A stretch of DNA of 64,000 nt from Streptomyces sp. NRRL S-455 (GCF_000717875.1 NZ_JOCT01000020.1:1-64000), one strand, 5' to 3'. Counted from the stretch's first letter, positions 18,574 to 26,961 are shown. Notes: generated by a model not told the origin, from the sequence alone. Translations and numbers: made by a program.

Positions 18574-18960
18574 ATGGACGACAGGGCGCTGGACGAACTG
18601 GGTGCGGGCAAGTACCTGCTGATCACCAGCTACCGCAGGAACGGGACGCCGGTCGCCACCCCGGTCTGGGTGGTGCGCGACGGGGACGCGCTCGGCGTCT
18701 GGACGGCCGCCGACTCCTGGAAGGTGAAGCGGATCCGCAACCGCGCCGACGTCCTGGTCGGCCCGTGCGACCTGCGCGGCAACCCCACCGGCGAGCAGGT
18801 GCCCGCGACGGCGGAGATCTGCGACCCCGACACCACCGCCCGCTACCGGCGGCTGATCGCGCGCAAGTACGGCCTCATGGGCCGGCTCACGCTGCTGGGC
18901 AGCCGGCTGCGCCGGGGCCCGGACGGCACGGTGGGCCTGCGGATCCTTCTCGCTCCCTGA
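18574..18960 (+). CDS. PPOX-class (F420/FMN-dependent) flavin-fold oxidoreductase
   Basis: A 128-residue split-barrel protein. KYLLITSYRRNGTPVATPVW, then VWTAADSWKVKRIRNRADVL, is the classic beginning of PPOX-class F420-dependent oxidoreductases of actinomycetes. These bind F420 or FMN and reduce varied substrates such as biliverdin; the substrate here is unknown. It lies 44 bp after the aminotransferase gene, in the same direction. ATG 18574 has only a weak ribosome binding site. Confidence 0.87.
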   Translation: MDDRALDELGAGKYLLITSYRRNGTPVATPVWVVRDGDALGVWTAADSWKVKRIRNRADVLVGPCDLRGNPTGEQVPATAEICDPDTTARYRRLIARKYGLMGRLTLLGSRLRRGPDGTVGLRILLAP

Positions 18961-19079
18961 GCGAGATGTCCGAGGGAGAGGGCGCTCCCCAGCCCGACCC
19001 ACCGCAACCAGCTGCCGGCCGACGCCGCCGGTGCGCACCGGCGAACCGATGGCGGGCCGGCGGACCACCTGAGAGGACG

Positions 19080-19493
19080 TCAGCTCCAGGCGCGGTACGG
19101 CTCGTCCAGCAGCTGGAAGACCGGCTCGCCCCGCACCGGGTCCTTGGCGGTGGACAGCCGCACCCGGTCCCCGCTGTGGATGCCGATCGGCGGTCCCATC
19201 ACCCGGCCGCGCACGACGAACCCCTCGGACATCTCGATCAGGGACACGTTGCGCGCCGCCGGCGTGTTCCTGTGCACCACCGTCGAGTGGCGCACCGTGC
19301 CCGTGCCCTCGCTGCGCTCCGTGCGCAGCTCGCTGCCCCGGCAGACCGGACACAGCAGCCGGTGGTACATGGCGGTGCCGCACCAGGTGCAGCGCTGGAA
19401 GAGGATGGCGTCCGTGTCCGCGCCCTTTGGGTCGAGCAGACCCGTGGCGGAGCCGGCTGCCTGCTGAGTGACGCTTCCTGAGTGGTGGTACAC
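19080..19493 (-). CDS. Zn-ribbon/OB-fold DUF35 protein
   Basis: A 137-residue protein. Cysteines in CTWCGTAMYHRLLCPVC form a rubredoxin-like zinc ribbon (about 37-55), followed by an OB fold (TVVHRNTPAARNVSLIEMSE, then GFVVRGRVMGPPIGIHSGDR). DUF35 proteins act as acyl-CoA-binding partners of thiolases and related enzymes, but no thiolase gene is next to it here. GTG 19493 has AGGGAG 9 bases upstream; TTG 19502 touches the RBS and is less likely. A 15-bp palindrome lies 100 bp upstream, so the TetR gene behind it is the probable regulator. Confidence 0.82.
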   Translation of the reverse strand: MYHHSGSVTQQAAGSATGLLDPKGADTDAILFQRCTWCGTAMYHRLLCPVCRGSELRTERSEGTGTVRHSTVVHRNTPAARNVSLIEMSEGFVVRGRVMGPPIGIHSGDRVRLSTAKDPVRGEPVFQLLDEPYRAWS

Positions 19494-19592
19494 GCTGGTC
19501 AACTCCCTGCCCTCGGCCGGAATCCGCGTACGCGGTCACCCGCGCACACGCGTGCCCGGTTCGCCGTGCCACCGCGCACGCAGCACAGAGTA

Positions 19593-19607
19593 TGGCACTC
19601 AGTGCCA
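19593..19607. promoter_or_regulatory. TetR operator upstream of the DUF35 gene
   Basis: TGGCACT-C-AGTGCCA is a perfect palindrome with one central base. A near-identical site lies upstream of the tetR gene at 20389, which supports recognition by that regulator. Confidence 0.7.
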
Positions 19608-19645
19608 CTCGTAAAGGCACTGCGTACCCTCGATGTGCGGGCCGA

Positions 19646-20356
19646 TCAGGACCGCCCCAGCACCGACTCGATCTCCTGCACGACCCGCCACAGGGGCGCT
19701 CCGCGCCGCGAGACGACCACCACCACGTCCTCGGGCCGCTCGTGTGCCGGGGGCACCGGCGTGCCGCCGAACGCGGCCTGCACGTACGCCAGCGCGTGGT
19801 CCATCGTGGCGCTCGCCTCGCCCTGCCCGTCCGCACGCAGCCAGGAGCGCAGCGCGTTGTTGTGCGCCGCGACCACCGCCGCCGCGATCACGTCGGCCTG
19901 CAGGGTCCCGTCCCGGCGGGTCGCGAAACGGCGGCGCAGGTAGTCGGCGAGGGCCCGCTCGTAGCGCCACACCACGGACAGCTCGTAGGCGCGCAGCCCG
20001 GGCACCTTCCTGGTCAGGCGATAGCGCTGCACGGAGAACGTCGGGTTCTCGGCGTACATCCGCAGCACGAGCCGCGCCGCGTCGCAGACCCGCCGTACCG
20101 GCTCCTCGTCGCCGGTTCCCGCCGCCAGGAAGGCCGTCATGTCGGCCAGGCACCGTTCGTGGTCGGGGAAGACCACGTCCTCCTTGGACGGGAAGTAGCG
20201 GAAGAACGAGCGCCGACCGACCCCGGCGAGCGCCACGATGTCGTCGACGGTGGTCTGCTCGTAACCCCGCTCGAGGAACAGCTGGAAGGCCGCCGCCACC
20301 AGGGCGTCCCGCATCGGCGGCTTTCCATTCCCGGTCTCGGCTTTCTCGGAGCTCAT
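19646..20356 (-). CDS. TetR-family transcriptional regulator
   Basis: A 236-residue protein. The N-terminal helix-turn-helix TTVDDIVALAGVGRRSFFRY is preceded by ALVAAAFQLFLERGYEQ, the standard TetR start (about residues 18-65); the remainder is an all-helical ligand-binding domain with no assignable ligand. ATG 20356 begins MSSEKAETGNGK; longer in-frame starts run into the intergenic operator. It is followed by the DUF35 gene on the same strand. Matching palindromes before both genes suggest autorepression plus control of the DUF35 gene. Confidence 0.88.
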   Translation of the reverse strand: MSSEKAETGNGKPPMRDALVAAAFQLFLERGYEQTTVDDIVALAGVGRRSFFRYFPSKEDVVFPDHERCLADMTAFLAAGTGDEEPVRRVCDAARLVLRMYAENPTFSVQRYRLTRKVPGLRAYELSVVWRYERALADYLRRRFATRRDGTLQADVIAAAVVAAHNNALRSWLRADGQGEASATMDHALAYVQAAFGGTPVPPAHERPEDVVVVVSRRGAPLWRVVQEIESVLGRS

Positions 20357-20388
20357 GGGCTGGAACGTAGCACCCGGAGAGCGACTCA

Positions 20389-20402
20389 TGGCACTGAGTG
20401 CA
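20389..20402. promoter_or_regulatory. TetR autoregulatory operator
   Basis: TGGCACTGAGTGCA, 33 bp upstream of the tetR start codon, matches the palindrome at 19593 in 13 of its first 14 positions apart from the free central base; the right arm has one mismatch. Position is right for repression of tetR itself. Confidence 0.65.
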
Positions 20403-20513
20403 CTCCTCGGGAGGTACCGAGTTCCCCCTGAACCTCCAGCGCGGCAGCCGCGTATGTAGCGGCAAGACGATCGCCGAAGACGGGCGCCCGAGCCCGGACG
20501 GAAGGAGAGCAGC

Positions 20514-21272
20514 GTGTCGACACCGTCCGAGCCCCGGCAGCCGCAGGAAGACCCGGCCCTCGAACCCATCCGGGTCCTGCGCCCCCGCCGCACCGACGCA
20601 CTCGCAGAACTCATGCGGGAGTTCCGGGAGCAGACCGGCTCCGCACCGGACGGCTCCGCACCGGACGGCCCCGCGCCCGGCGGCTACGAGTCCGTCACAC
20701 CGGGCAGGCCGCCGACCGGCTCCGAGGAACTGACGCAGGAGATCCCGCCGCTCACGCGCGAGACCCGTGACCGCCGTGGCCCCGGGGCCGGACTGCGCTG
20801 GGCGGCCGTCGCGCTGGCAGTGGTCGCGGCCGCGGTGCTCGGCTTCGGCGGCGCCCTCCTCCTCCCCGGCAAGAGCACCGGCGACAAAGCGATCCCCGCC
20901 CCCAGCCCCACGACGTCCACCTCGGCCCCTGCTCCTCGCCCCACGACATCCACCTCGGCCCCGGCTCCCCGCCCCACGACGTCCGCCCCTGCCCAGGCGG
21001 TGACACCCACCCCGCCCGCCGCCGACCCCGACGGCCCCGGCACCCTCCGCGAGGGAGCCAGTGGCCCCGAGGTGACCGAGCTCCAGGAACGCCTTCTGCG
21101 CATTCCGGACGTCTACCGGGACGGCTCCACCAGCGGCAGCTACGACCCCACGCTGACCGCGGCGGTCGCCCGGTTCCAGCTCTGGTACGGCATCCGGGGC
21201 GACGAGACCGGCGTCTACGGCAACGACACGCGCGCCGCACTGGAGTCCCGCACGGCTGCCGGCAACGGCTGA
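20514..21272 (+). CDS. Membrane-anchored peptidoglycan-binding protein
   Basis: A 252-residue protein: a cytoplasmic N-terminus of about 95 residues rich in Pro and Glu, one membrane helix (AAVALAVVAAAVLGFGGALL, about 98-118), a Pro/Thr/Ser linker with 11-residue repeats (PTTSTSAPAPR), and a C-terminal PG_binding_1 domain (LREGASGPEVTELQERLLRI, then YDPTLTAAVARFQ and VYGNDTRAALES). It probably tethers to the cell wall from the membrane. GTG 20514 has GAAGGAGAGC just upstream. No catalytic domain is visible. Confidence 0.85.
   Translation: MSTPSEPRQPQEDPALEPIRVLRPRRTDALAELMREFREQTGSAPDGSAPDGPAPGGYESVTPGRPPTGSEELTQEIPPLTRETRDRRGPGAGLRWAAVALAVVAAAVLGFGGALLLPGKSTGDKAIPAPSPTTSTSAPAPRPTTSTSAPAPRPTTSAPAQAVTPTPPAADPDGPGTLREGASGPEVTELQERLLRIPDVYRDGSTSGSYDPTLTAAVARFQLWYGIRGDETGVYGNDTRAALESRTAAGNG
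20906..20990 (+). repeat. 33-bp tandem repeat encoding the Pro/Thr/Ser linker
   Basis: CCCCACGAC recurs at 20906, 20939 and 20972, a period of exactly 33 bp (11 codons). Copies 1 and 2 are nearly identical; copy 3 is truncated. In-frame change of copy number would alter linker length. Confidence 0.75.
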
Positions 21273-21367
21273 AGCGGTAGCGACCCGGACGGAGCACTCC
21301 CGTCCCCGGCACGGTGAGGCGAGGCCCAGGCGCGTCGGCCGCGAAAGGCGTGCGAGCGGGTGCGAGC

Positions 21368-21856
21368 ATGGTGGGCATGGACACGTTCATCGACCGGCTG
21401 AATCCCGACATGTGCGTGGTCACGGCTGTCGCGGGCGGCGAACGGGCCGGCTGCCTGGTCGGGTTCGCCTCGCAGTGCTCGCTGCGGCCCGTGCGGTTCG
21501 TGGTGTGGCTGTCCGAGGTCAACCACACCTTCAGGGTGGCCCGCGGCGCCGAGGTGCTCGCCGTGCACCTGCTCGCCCGTCAACAGCAGGGTCTCGCCGA
21601 GCTGTTCGGCGGACGGACCGGCGACGAGACGGACAAGTTCCGGGGGCTGCGGCTGCGGGAGGCCTACGGCGGGGCCCTCGTCCTGGAGGACTCGCCGGCC
21701 TGGTTCGTCGGCCGGATCGTGACCCGTGTCGGCGGCGGCGACCACATCGGCTTTGTGCTCGACCCGGTCGAGTGGGGCGGAAGGGAGGCCTACGACGGGC
21801 CGCTGCTGCGCCTCTCCGACGCTCTCGCCATCGACCCCGGTCACCCGGTCGACTGA
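21368..21856 (+). CDS. Flavin reductase-like FMN-binding protein
   Basis: A 162-residue protein of the flavin reductase-like split-barrel family. DMCVVTAVAGGERAGCLVGF, then SQCSLRPVRFVVWLSEVNHT, is the usual N-terminal FMN-binding pattern (VTA...GxLVGF...P). It could supply reduced flavin to a monooxygenase or act on its own substrate. ATG 21368 (MVGMDTF) is used; ATG 21377 is almost as good. It is not obviously in an operon. Confidence 0.78.
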   Translation: MVGMDTFIDRLNPDMCVVTAVAGGERAGCLVGFASQCSLRPVRFVVWLSEVNHTFRVARGAEVLAVHLLARQQQGLAELFGGRTGDETDKFRGLRLREAYGGALVLEDSPAWFVGRIVTRVGGGDHIGFVLDPVEWGGREAYDGPLLRLSDALAIDPGHPVD

Positions 21857-21953
21857 GGTTCCCCCGGCCCCGGCCGCCGCGAACCGAAAGCCCCGCCCGT
21901 GAACGGCTCCCCCCTCCCCGCGGTGACTCGTGAACGGTGACGTGGGGCTGCCC

Positions 21954-24350
21954 CTACCGCTCCCGAACCCCGGGAACCCGGACGTCCACCACGCACACGT
22001 CGTCCCGCCGCACCTCCGGCAGCATCTTGGCGAGCAACGAGCCCAGTGACCCCGGCCCGTCGGTGGGCGGGGCCGCCACCGCCTCGGCGAGACGCTCCAG
22101 ACCCCGGTCGATGCTCTCCGGAGGGTGCTCCACCAGGCCGTCGGTGAACAGGATGAGCCGGTCGCCCGGGCCGAGCCGGCACTCCGCCTGCTCGTAGACC
22201 GGCGTGCTGGTCGCCCCGAGCAGCATGCCGCGGGGGCGGCGCAGGTACCGCACCTCCCCGTCCCGCAGCAGCAGGAGCGGAAGGTGCCCCGCCTGCGCCC
22301 ACACCAGGCGGCGCTGCCGGGGGCTGTAGCGGGCCAGCACCATGGTGGCGGTCGACTGCGCGTCGCGTGAGTGCAGGAGCAGGGTGTTCAGCCGGGCGAG
22401 CGCACCGGTCAGCGACGATCCCGTGATGACCATGCCCTTCGCGGTGAACCGGAGCTGTGCCATCGTGGCGACGGCGTCGACACCGTGCCCCGCGACGTCG
22501 CCGACCACCAGCAGCGCGTCCCCGTCGGGCAGTTCGATGGCACTGAACCAGTCGCCTCCGACGTGGACACCCGACTGGGCGGGCAGATAGGCGACCTCCA
22601 CACGCAGGCCGGCCAGGTGCACCGGCCGGTTGGCCATCGGGAGCAGTGCGTGCTGCAACCGGGAGGCCAGGGTCCGCTCGGCCCGCAGGACGTCGTGCTG
22701 GGTGAGGATCGCCCGCTCGCTCTCGACCAGGGCCAGCTCCGCCCGCCGCCGCGCGGTCATGTCCTGGATGAAGCCGTGCACCTCGACGGGTGCGCCGTGC
22801 CGGTCGGACACCGCCTCGGCCACGAGCCGCAGATGCCGGATCCCCCCGGTCGTCCTGATCCGGAACGGAACATCGAACGGCCGCCCCCGCTGGACGAGTT
22901 CGGTGACGGCGCGGGTCAGCGCCGGAGTGTCCTCGGGGAGCGCGAGGTGCGGCACCTCGTCGAGCGGCACCGCACCCCGCGCGGAATCCCGGCCGACGAT
23001 GGTGAACACCTGGGTCGACCAGGAGGCCTCCCGCGTGACCAGGTTCCAGTTCGCCCAGCCCAGGTTGCCCAGCCGCTGGATGTCCGCCAGCCGCTGCTCC
23101 TGCCGGTCGGAGGAACCGTGCCGGATCCAGGAGACGACGAGGGTGTCGCCCAGCGGCGCCACCCGGGCCGCGTACGTGAACAGCTCGGCGACGCCGTCCA
23201 CGACCTCCTCGTGCGCGAACGGCTCGCCCTCGTACGGCTCCCCGGTGGCCAGCACGTCCAGGAGGCCCCGCCACAGCGGCTCGCCCGCGAGGGCCGGCCG
23301 GAACTCCAGCAGACGCCGCCCGGCCGGTTCCTCTCCGGTCCGGCCCAGCAGCTCACCCACCTGGGCGGTCGCGGCCTCCACCAGGAAGTCCTCGGTCTCG
23401 CCCGACGCGGCCCGCAACGGGGTGAGCAGCATCGCCGCGACCGGCAGCGCCTCGAACAACGCCTGCACCGCGTTCGTGGCGGCGTCGGTGGACCGCTCGG
23501 CCGGGGTGTCGAAGGCGCGCAGCCGGCCGGCGCACAGCCCGGTGACGCCCCGCAGATGCGCGCGGTCACGCGGTGTGAACGCTCCGGCACGGCCGCGCAG
23601 CACGCCGATGCAGACCTCGGCCGAGTCCCCGACGAGCACGGGCAGCCAGGCACGCGACCGCCACCGCTCGGGCGGATCCCCGATCAGCAGGTAACGCTGC
23701 TCGTCCGCGGCGAAGTCCTCCAGCCAGCGCGGCTCGCCCGCCCGCAACGCGTCGAGCGCGGCGATTCCGCTCAGCGGCGGCACCTGACTCCACTGCGCGG
23801 CCAGCTTGTCGTCGATGCCGGCGTGCCCGGTCAGTTCCAGCCCGCCGTCGGGCCGGCGGGCGTAGATCATGACGGCGTCCGCAGCCATGTCCTGGGCGAG
23901 ATGCCCCAGCAGACACCGGGCGAGGTCGTGCGGCGTCGTCACCCGGACGAGGGCCTGCCCGAGACGGGCCAGGGCGGCGGCGACGTCGTCCGGCGCCGAA
24001 GCATCCGCCAGGGCGCCGGACCGGGAACCCGGTGGGCAGGCGTCGGTGGCCTCGGCCGCCTGATCCGGGCCGGGCGCCGTGGGGGCCAGTGTGCCGAGCG
24101 TGATCCAGCACTCCTCCAGCAGGGTGTGCCGCGCCGTCTTGGCCCGCTCCCGCAGATGCTCTCCCGCCGCGTCCGCCGAACACCCGGTCAGCGCCATCAC
24201 CGCGCCCTTGGCCCGCTCCACGACAGCCGACGTGGCCGCCTGGTCGCGCATCCGGTCCATCTCGGCGCGTTGCCGGGCGACGATCTTGGCCAGTTCGACC
24301 AGGTCCGGTGCGGCACCGGGCTGCGCCGGTGTCACGGGCTCGCTCGTCAC
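21954..24350 (-). CDS. ANTAR-GAF-PAS-SpoIIE (PP2C) sensory phosphatase
   Basis: A 798-residue multidomain protein. An ANTAR-like helical segment (VVERAKGAVMALTGCSADAA, about residues 35-80) is followed by a GAF domain (about 115-280), two PAS-like regions (about 300-540; second ends VEVHGFIQDMTARRRAELAL), and a SpoIIE/PP2C phosphatase (about 590-795) with metal-binding VGGDWFSAIEL, GDVAGHGVDA and LILFTDGLVE. Such proteins dephosphorylate anti-anti-sigma factors in response to a signal. ANTAR normally binds RNA at the C-terminus of regulators; here it is N-terminal. The start is uncertain: GTG 24350 (VTSEPV) is used; GTG 24407 adds 19 residues. Confidence 0.85.
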   Translation of the reverse strand: MTSEPVTPAQPGAAPDLVELAKIVARQRAEMDRMRDQAATSAVVERAKGAVMALTGCSADAAGEHLRERAKTARHTLLEECWITLGTLAPTAPGPDQAAEATDACPPGSRSGALADASAPDDVAAALARLGQALVRVTTPHDLARCLLGHLAQDMAADAVMIYARRPDGGLELTGHAGIDDKLAAQWSQVPPLSGIAALDALRAGEPRWLEDFAADEQRYLLIGDPPERWRSRAWLPVLVGDSAEVCIGVLRGRAGAFTPRDRAHLRGVTGLCAGRLRAFDTPAERSTDAATNAVQALFEALPVAAMLLTPLRAASGETEDFLVEAATAQVGELLGRTGEEPAGRRLLEFRPALAGEPLWRGLLDVLATGEPYEGEPFAHEEVVDGVAELFTYAARVAPLGDTLVVSWIRHGSSDRQEQRLADIQRLGNLGWANWNLVTREASWSTQVFTIVGRDSARGAVPLDEVPHLALPEDTPALTRAVTELVQRGRPFDVPFRIRTTGGIRHLRLVAEAVSDRHGAPVEVHGFIQDMTARRRAELALVESERAILTQHDVLRAERTLASRLQHALLPMANRPVHLAGLRVEVAYLPAQSGVHVGGDWFSAIELPDGDALLVVGDVAGHGVDAVATMAQLRFTAKGMVITGSSLTGALARLNTLLLHSRDAQSTATMVLARYSPRQRRLVWAQAGHLPLLLLRDGEVRYLRRPRGMLLGATSTPVYEQAECRLGPGDRLILFTDGLVEHPPESIDRGLERLAEAVAAPPTDGPGSLGSLLAKMLPEVRRDDVCVVDVRVPGVRER

Positions 24351-24456
24351 GCGTCGAGCATTGCACACCTGGGCCGATTCGAAGAGCGCCTGGTGCGCAC
24401 GGATCACTCCCGCATCACATGAGGCTCGCCGGTCACTTCCGTCCCACGGAAACCGG

Positions 24457-25023
24457 TCAGGGGACGTCGCGTGAATACAGCCACAGCCGCAACAGCCGGC
24501 TGAGCCGCGGCATCACCAGATACGTCAGCACCGGCAGCAGGACCAGCGGGAACACGGCGGCCCGCAGCGGCAGCGGCCAGCCGGTGGTGTGCGGGGTCAC
24601 GAGCCACTGGATGAGCAGGACGAAGGGGTAGGCACCGAGGAACGTCGTGAGGACCATCTTCCAGCGGGGCGGGGCCTGGACCGCGGTGCCGGGCAGGCTG
24701 AACCACGTTTCCATCCCGGTCGTCGACTGGCGTTCGCTGCTGACCTCGGTGGCGATGTCCTCGATCCGCCGGTGCCAGTGCGCACGCTCCTCGGATTCCA
24801 GCCACGCGGCCAGCCGGTGCTGGTCGGACCAGCGCAGCACCGCGTGGTAGCGGTTGCCGTCCTCGGGGGTCAGCCAGGAGACGCCCTCGTTGCCGGGGAA
24901 CTGCCGGGCGCAGCGGCTGATGCCGCGTGTCCACTCCTCGAACTGCTGCTCCCGGCCGGGGCGCACCTGCCAGGTCAGGACCGTGGTCACCGGCTCACGA
25001 CGTCGGACTTCGGTGGTGCTCAT
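24457..25023 (-). CDS. Antibiotic biosynthesis monooxygenase (ABM)-domain membrane protein
   Basis: A 188-residue protein. An ABM-like ferredoxin-fold domain occupies about 10-105 (VTTVLTWQVRPGREQQFEEW, then YHAVLRWSDQHRLAAWLESE), and two C-terminal membrane helices follow (FLGAYPFVLLIQWLV; AAVFPLVLLPVLTYLVM). The combination of ABM plus two membrane helices is known in bacterial proteins of unassigned function. It is 48 bp downstream of the 123-residue gene, on the same strand, so the two probably share the promoter at about 25616. Confidence 0.8.
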   Translation of the reverse strand: MSTTEVRRREPVTTVLTWQVRPGREQQFEEWTRGISRCARQFPGNEGVSWLTPEDGNRYHAVLRWSDQHRLAAWLESEERAHWHRRIEDIATEVSSERQSTTGMETWFSLPGTAVQAPPRWKMVLTTFLGAYPFVLLIQWLVTPHTTGWPLPLRAAVFPLVLLPVLTYLVMPRLSRLLRLWLYSRDVP

Positions 25024-25071
25024 TCACTCACGGGTGCCACGCGCGGCGCGGCTCATGCCCTGACCGGCCCG

Positions 25072-25443
25072 TTACGGCCGGTTCGCCTCGACCAGGGCCT
25101 GGGTGACGGCCCGGACGCTGCGCGCGATGTGCTGCAACTGCATGACCTCGGCCGCGTACAGCTTGATCGTGTGCTCGATGACCCCCTCGTGGAGGCCGAG
25201 CCCGGGCAGGTCCGCGCGGGCGGTCTGCAGCGCGGTGCGGGCCACCCGGATCTCCTGCTGGACCTGGATCTGCGCGTGCCGGGCGAGCAGGACGGGGTGG
25301 CGGATGAACACGGGGTAACCGGCGTAGCGCGCGGGCACCAGCTCGCGCAGCCACTTGGCCGCGGAGCGCTCCCAGTCGTAGCTCCCGGGGGGCTTGACCT
25401 GGCAGGGCCAGTCCGGGCTGATGCGCGTGGACGTCAGGGGCAT
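25072..25443 (-). CDS. Conserved hypothetical protein (123 aa)
   Basis: A soluble, mostly helical protein. MPLTSTRISPDWPCQVKPPG is followed by WLRELVPARYAGYPVFIRHP and a long helix with two conserved-looking segments, LLARHAQIQVQQEIRVARTA and EHTIKLYAAEVMQLQHIARS. Function not recognised. ATG 25443 has GGAAG 8 bases upstream; ATG 25449 is too close to the RBS. It is the first gene of a probable two-gene operon with the ABM membrane protein; the AT-rich upstream region holds a good promoter and a palindrome. Confidence 0.68.
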   Translation of the reverse strand: MPLTSTRISPDWPCQVKPPGSYDWERSAAKWLRELVPARYAGYPVFIRHPVLLARHAQIQVQQEIRVARTALQTARADLPGLGLHEGVIEHTIKLYAAEVMQLQHIARSVRAVTQALVEANRP

Positions 25444-25615
25444 GATCATCGCTTCCGGGGTGTGCGGCGTCGTGAGGGTGGACGACGGGTCGGGGCGGCC
25501 CCGGCCTAGGGGATGACCGGGGCCGCCACGGACACCCGGGACGCCGGAGCGGGTAGGACCCGGCCTCCACGGGGTGCGGAACGGATCCGGAAGGGCCGGG
25601 TCGCGATCCGTGAGC

Positions 25616-25644
25616 AGTATTTATATATGCCATCCGGTTTTCAA
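25616..25644 (-). promoter_or_regulatory. Vegetative-type promoter for the 25443/25023 gene pair
   Basis: On the minus strand TTGAAA (25644-25639) and AATACT (25621-25616) are separated by 17 bp in an AT-rich stretch (TATATAAAT) unusual for this genome. This is a good sigma-70-type promoter; the leader would be about 165 nt. Confidence 0.55.
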
Positions 25645-25647
25645 GCG

Positions 25648-25665
25648 GCATGAAAACATTCATGC
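25648..25665. promoter_or_regulatory. Palindrome adjacent to the -35 box
   Basis: GCATGAA-AACA-TTCATGC has perfect 7-bp arms and lies 3 bp upstream of the -35 box of the minus-strand promoter. Its position suits an activator or repressor site; the neighbouring RpiR protein is one candidate. Confidence 0.5.
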
Positions 25666-25712
25666 GCGCTTTGTTGTGGAAGGCCCCGGTCTGCGGTTGT
25701 CACGCGGCCCGC

Positions 25713-26630
25713 TCAGTCCCTCAGGAAGAAATGGTGCTGGTCGGCGACGTGTTCGTACTCCTCCAGCCGGGCCTGCGTGCGCTCCGGGTCCGCGTCCGTC
25801 ATGGCCTGGAGCAATGCCGAGCACACCACGCCCGGCGCGGCGTAGGAGTCGAAGACCAGGCGGGATCCGGTCCCGGTGGCGAAGACGGCGTCGGCCTCGT
25901 CCGCGAGGGGCCCGAGCGCCAGGTCGGTGATCAGGGCGACCTTGAGCCCGGCGCCGCGCGCGACCCGGACGGCCGTCAGGGTCTCCTGGGCGTGCCGGGG
26001 CATCGAGAACGCCAGCACCCAGGTGCCGCCCGCCTCACGCGACTGGAGCAGCGCGTCGTAGGCGACACTGCCGCCCCGCGTCACGAGACGCACGTCCGGA
26101 TGGATACGGCGGGCGGCGTAGGCGAAGTACTCGGCCAGCGACACGGAGATCCGCAGCCCCAGGACCGTGAGCGGCGCCGACGACGACAGTCTGCGGCCGA
26201 TGTCGATGACCCGGTCCGGGTCGGCGAAGTCCCGCCGCAGGTTCTCCAGGTTCTCGATCTCGGCGTCGACCGCCGCCTGCAGTTCGTTGCCCTGGTTCTC
26301 CTCGGCCGGGCCGCTCGCGAGCGTTCCGAGTGCGATCGACTGGAGCTTCTCCCGCAGCGCCGGGTAACCGCTGAAGCCGACCGCCGAGGCGAACCGTGTC
26401 ACCGAGGGCTGGCTCACGCCGACCCGGTCGGCCAGATCCGTGATCGACAGGAAGGCCGCCTCGGTGATGTTCTCGATCAGGTACTGGGCGATGCGCCGCT
26501 GGCCCGGAGACAGGCGGGGCCGGTCGAAGAGCGTACGCAGCTGGGCGGACGGGGAGACCTCCGCTTCCGGGGCGGCCTTCCCCGAGGTGATCGCGGATGC
26601 CTGTGCGCGTGCCTGCTGCGGCGATGGCAC
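25713..26630 (-). CDS. RpiR/MurR-family transcriptional regulator
   Basis: A 305-residue protein. N-terminal HTH_6 domain at about 35-110 (RRIAQYLIENITEAAFLSIT, then VGVSQPSVTRFASAVGFSGY), C-terminal SIS sugar-isomerase-like domain at about 135-280 (LRISVSLAEYFAYAARRIHP). RpiR proteins sense phosphosugars. I use GTG 26630 (MPSPQQ) because GAAGGAGG lies 7 bases upstream; GTG 26654 has no RBS. No sugar enzyme is next to it, so its target is unknown; the palindrome downstream at 25648 is a candidate site. Confidence 0.87.
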   Translation of the reverse strand: MPSPQQARAQASAITSGKAAPEAEVSPSAQLRTLFDRPRLSPGQRRIAQYLIENITEAAFLSITDLADRVGVSQPSVTRFASAVGFSGYPALREKLQSIALGTLASGPAEENQGNELQAAVDAEIENLENLRRDFADPDRVIDIGRRLSSSAPLTVLGLRISVSLAEYFAYAARRIHPDVRLVTRGGSVAYDALLQSREAGGTWVLAFSMPRHAQETLTAVRVARGAGLKVALITDLALGPLADEADAVFATGTGSRLVFDSYAAPGVVCSALLQAMTDADPERTQARLEEYEHVADQHHFFLRD

Positions 26631-26713
26631 CGGTGCGCCTCCTTCGTCTCCCACGGACGTTCAACATAGCTCACGCACTGTGGTGACCAGGGCTTCTGTG
26701 CACAGCACATGAG

Positions 26714-26730
26714 ATCCCCCGCAGGGGGAT
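26714..26730. repeat. Short perfect inverted repeat
   Basis: ATCCCCC-GCA-GGGGGAT, 7-bp arms and a 3-nt loop, in the gap between the rpiR start and the 53-residue gene. Could be an operator or mRNA hairpin. Confidence 0.4.
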
Positions 26731-26799
26731 ACCCGTGCGCCGGGCGGGAACCCGCCGCGGCAGAAGATCCCGAACACTCGACTAGGAGGAGCCAACCTC

Positions 26800-26961
26800 A
26801 TGACCGTCCCCGAGGAGAACCGGCCGAAGACCCAGACCACGGACGAGGTCCTGGAGCAGCCGGAAGAGAACCGGTCCCGGCCGTCGGGCGCGACCGGCCG
26901 CACGATGCGCGAGGCCCTGGAGGAGGCGGAGGTCAGGCCCGGCGACTACGACGAGCAGTAG
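26800..26961 (+). CDS. Small acidic hypothetical protein (53 aa)
   Basis: ATG 26800 follows ACTAGGAGGAGCC, a near-consensus ribosome binding site. The protein, MTVPEENRPKTQTTDEVLEQ through to RPGDYDEQ, is very acidic, probably disordered, with a short helical part (TMREALEEAEVR). Strong RBS and coding-type base use make it real despite its size. Family not recognised. It sits 54 bp upstream of the DUF3662 gene, on the same strand, so the two may be co-expressed. Confidence 0.6.
   Translation: MTVPEENRPKTQTTDEVLEQPEENRSRPSGATGRTMREALEEAEVRPGDYDEQ

Noticed and set aside
20906..20990. Tandem 33-bp repeats considered as a CRISPR-like or regulatory array
   Set aside because: They are in frame in the linker of a membrane protein, with no spacers.
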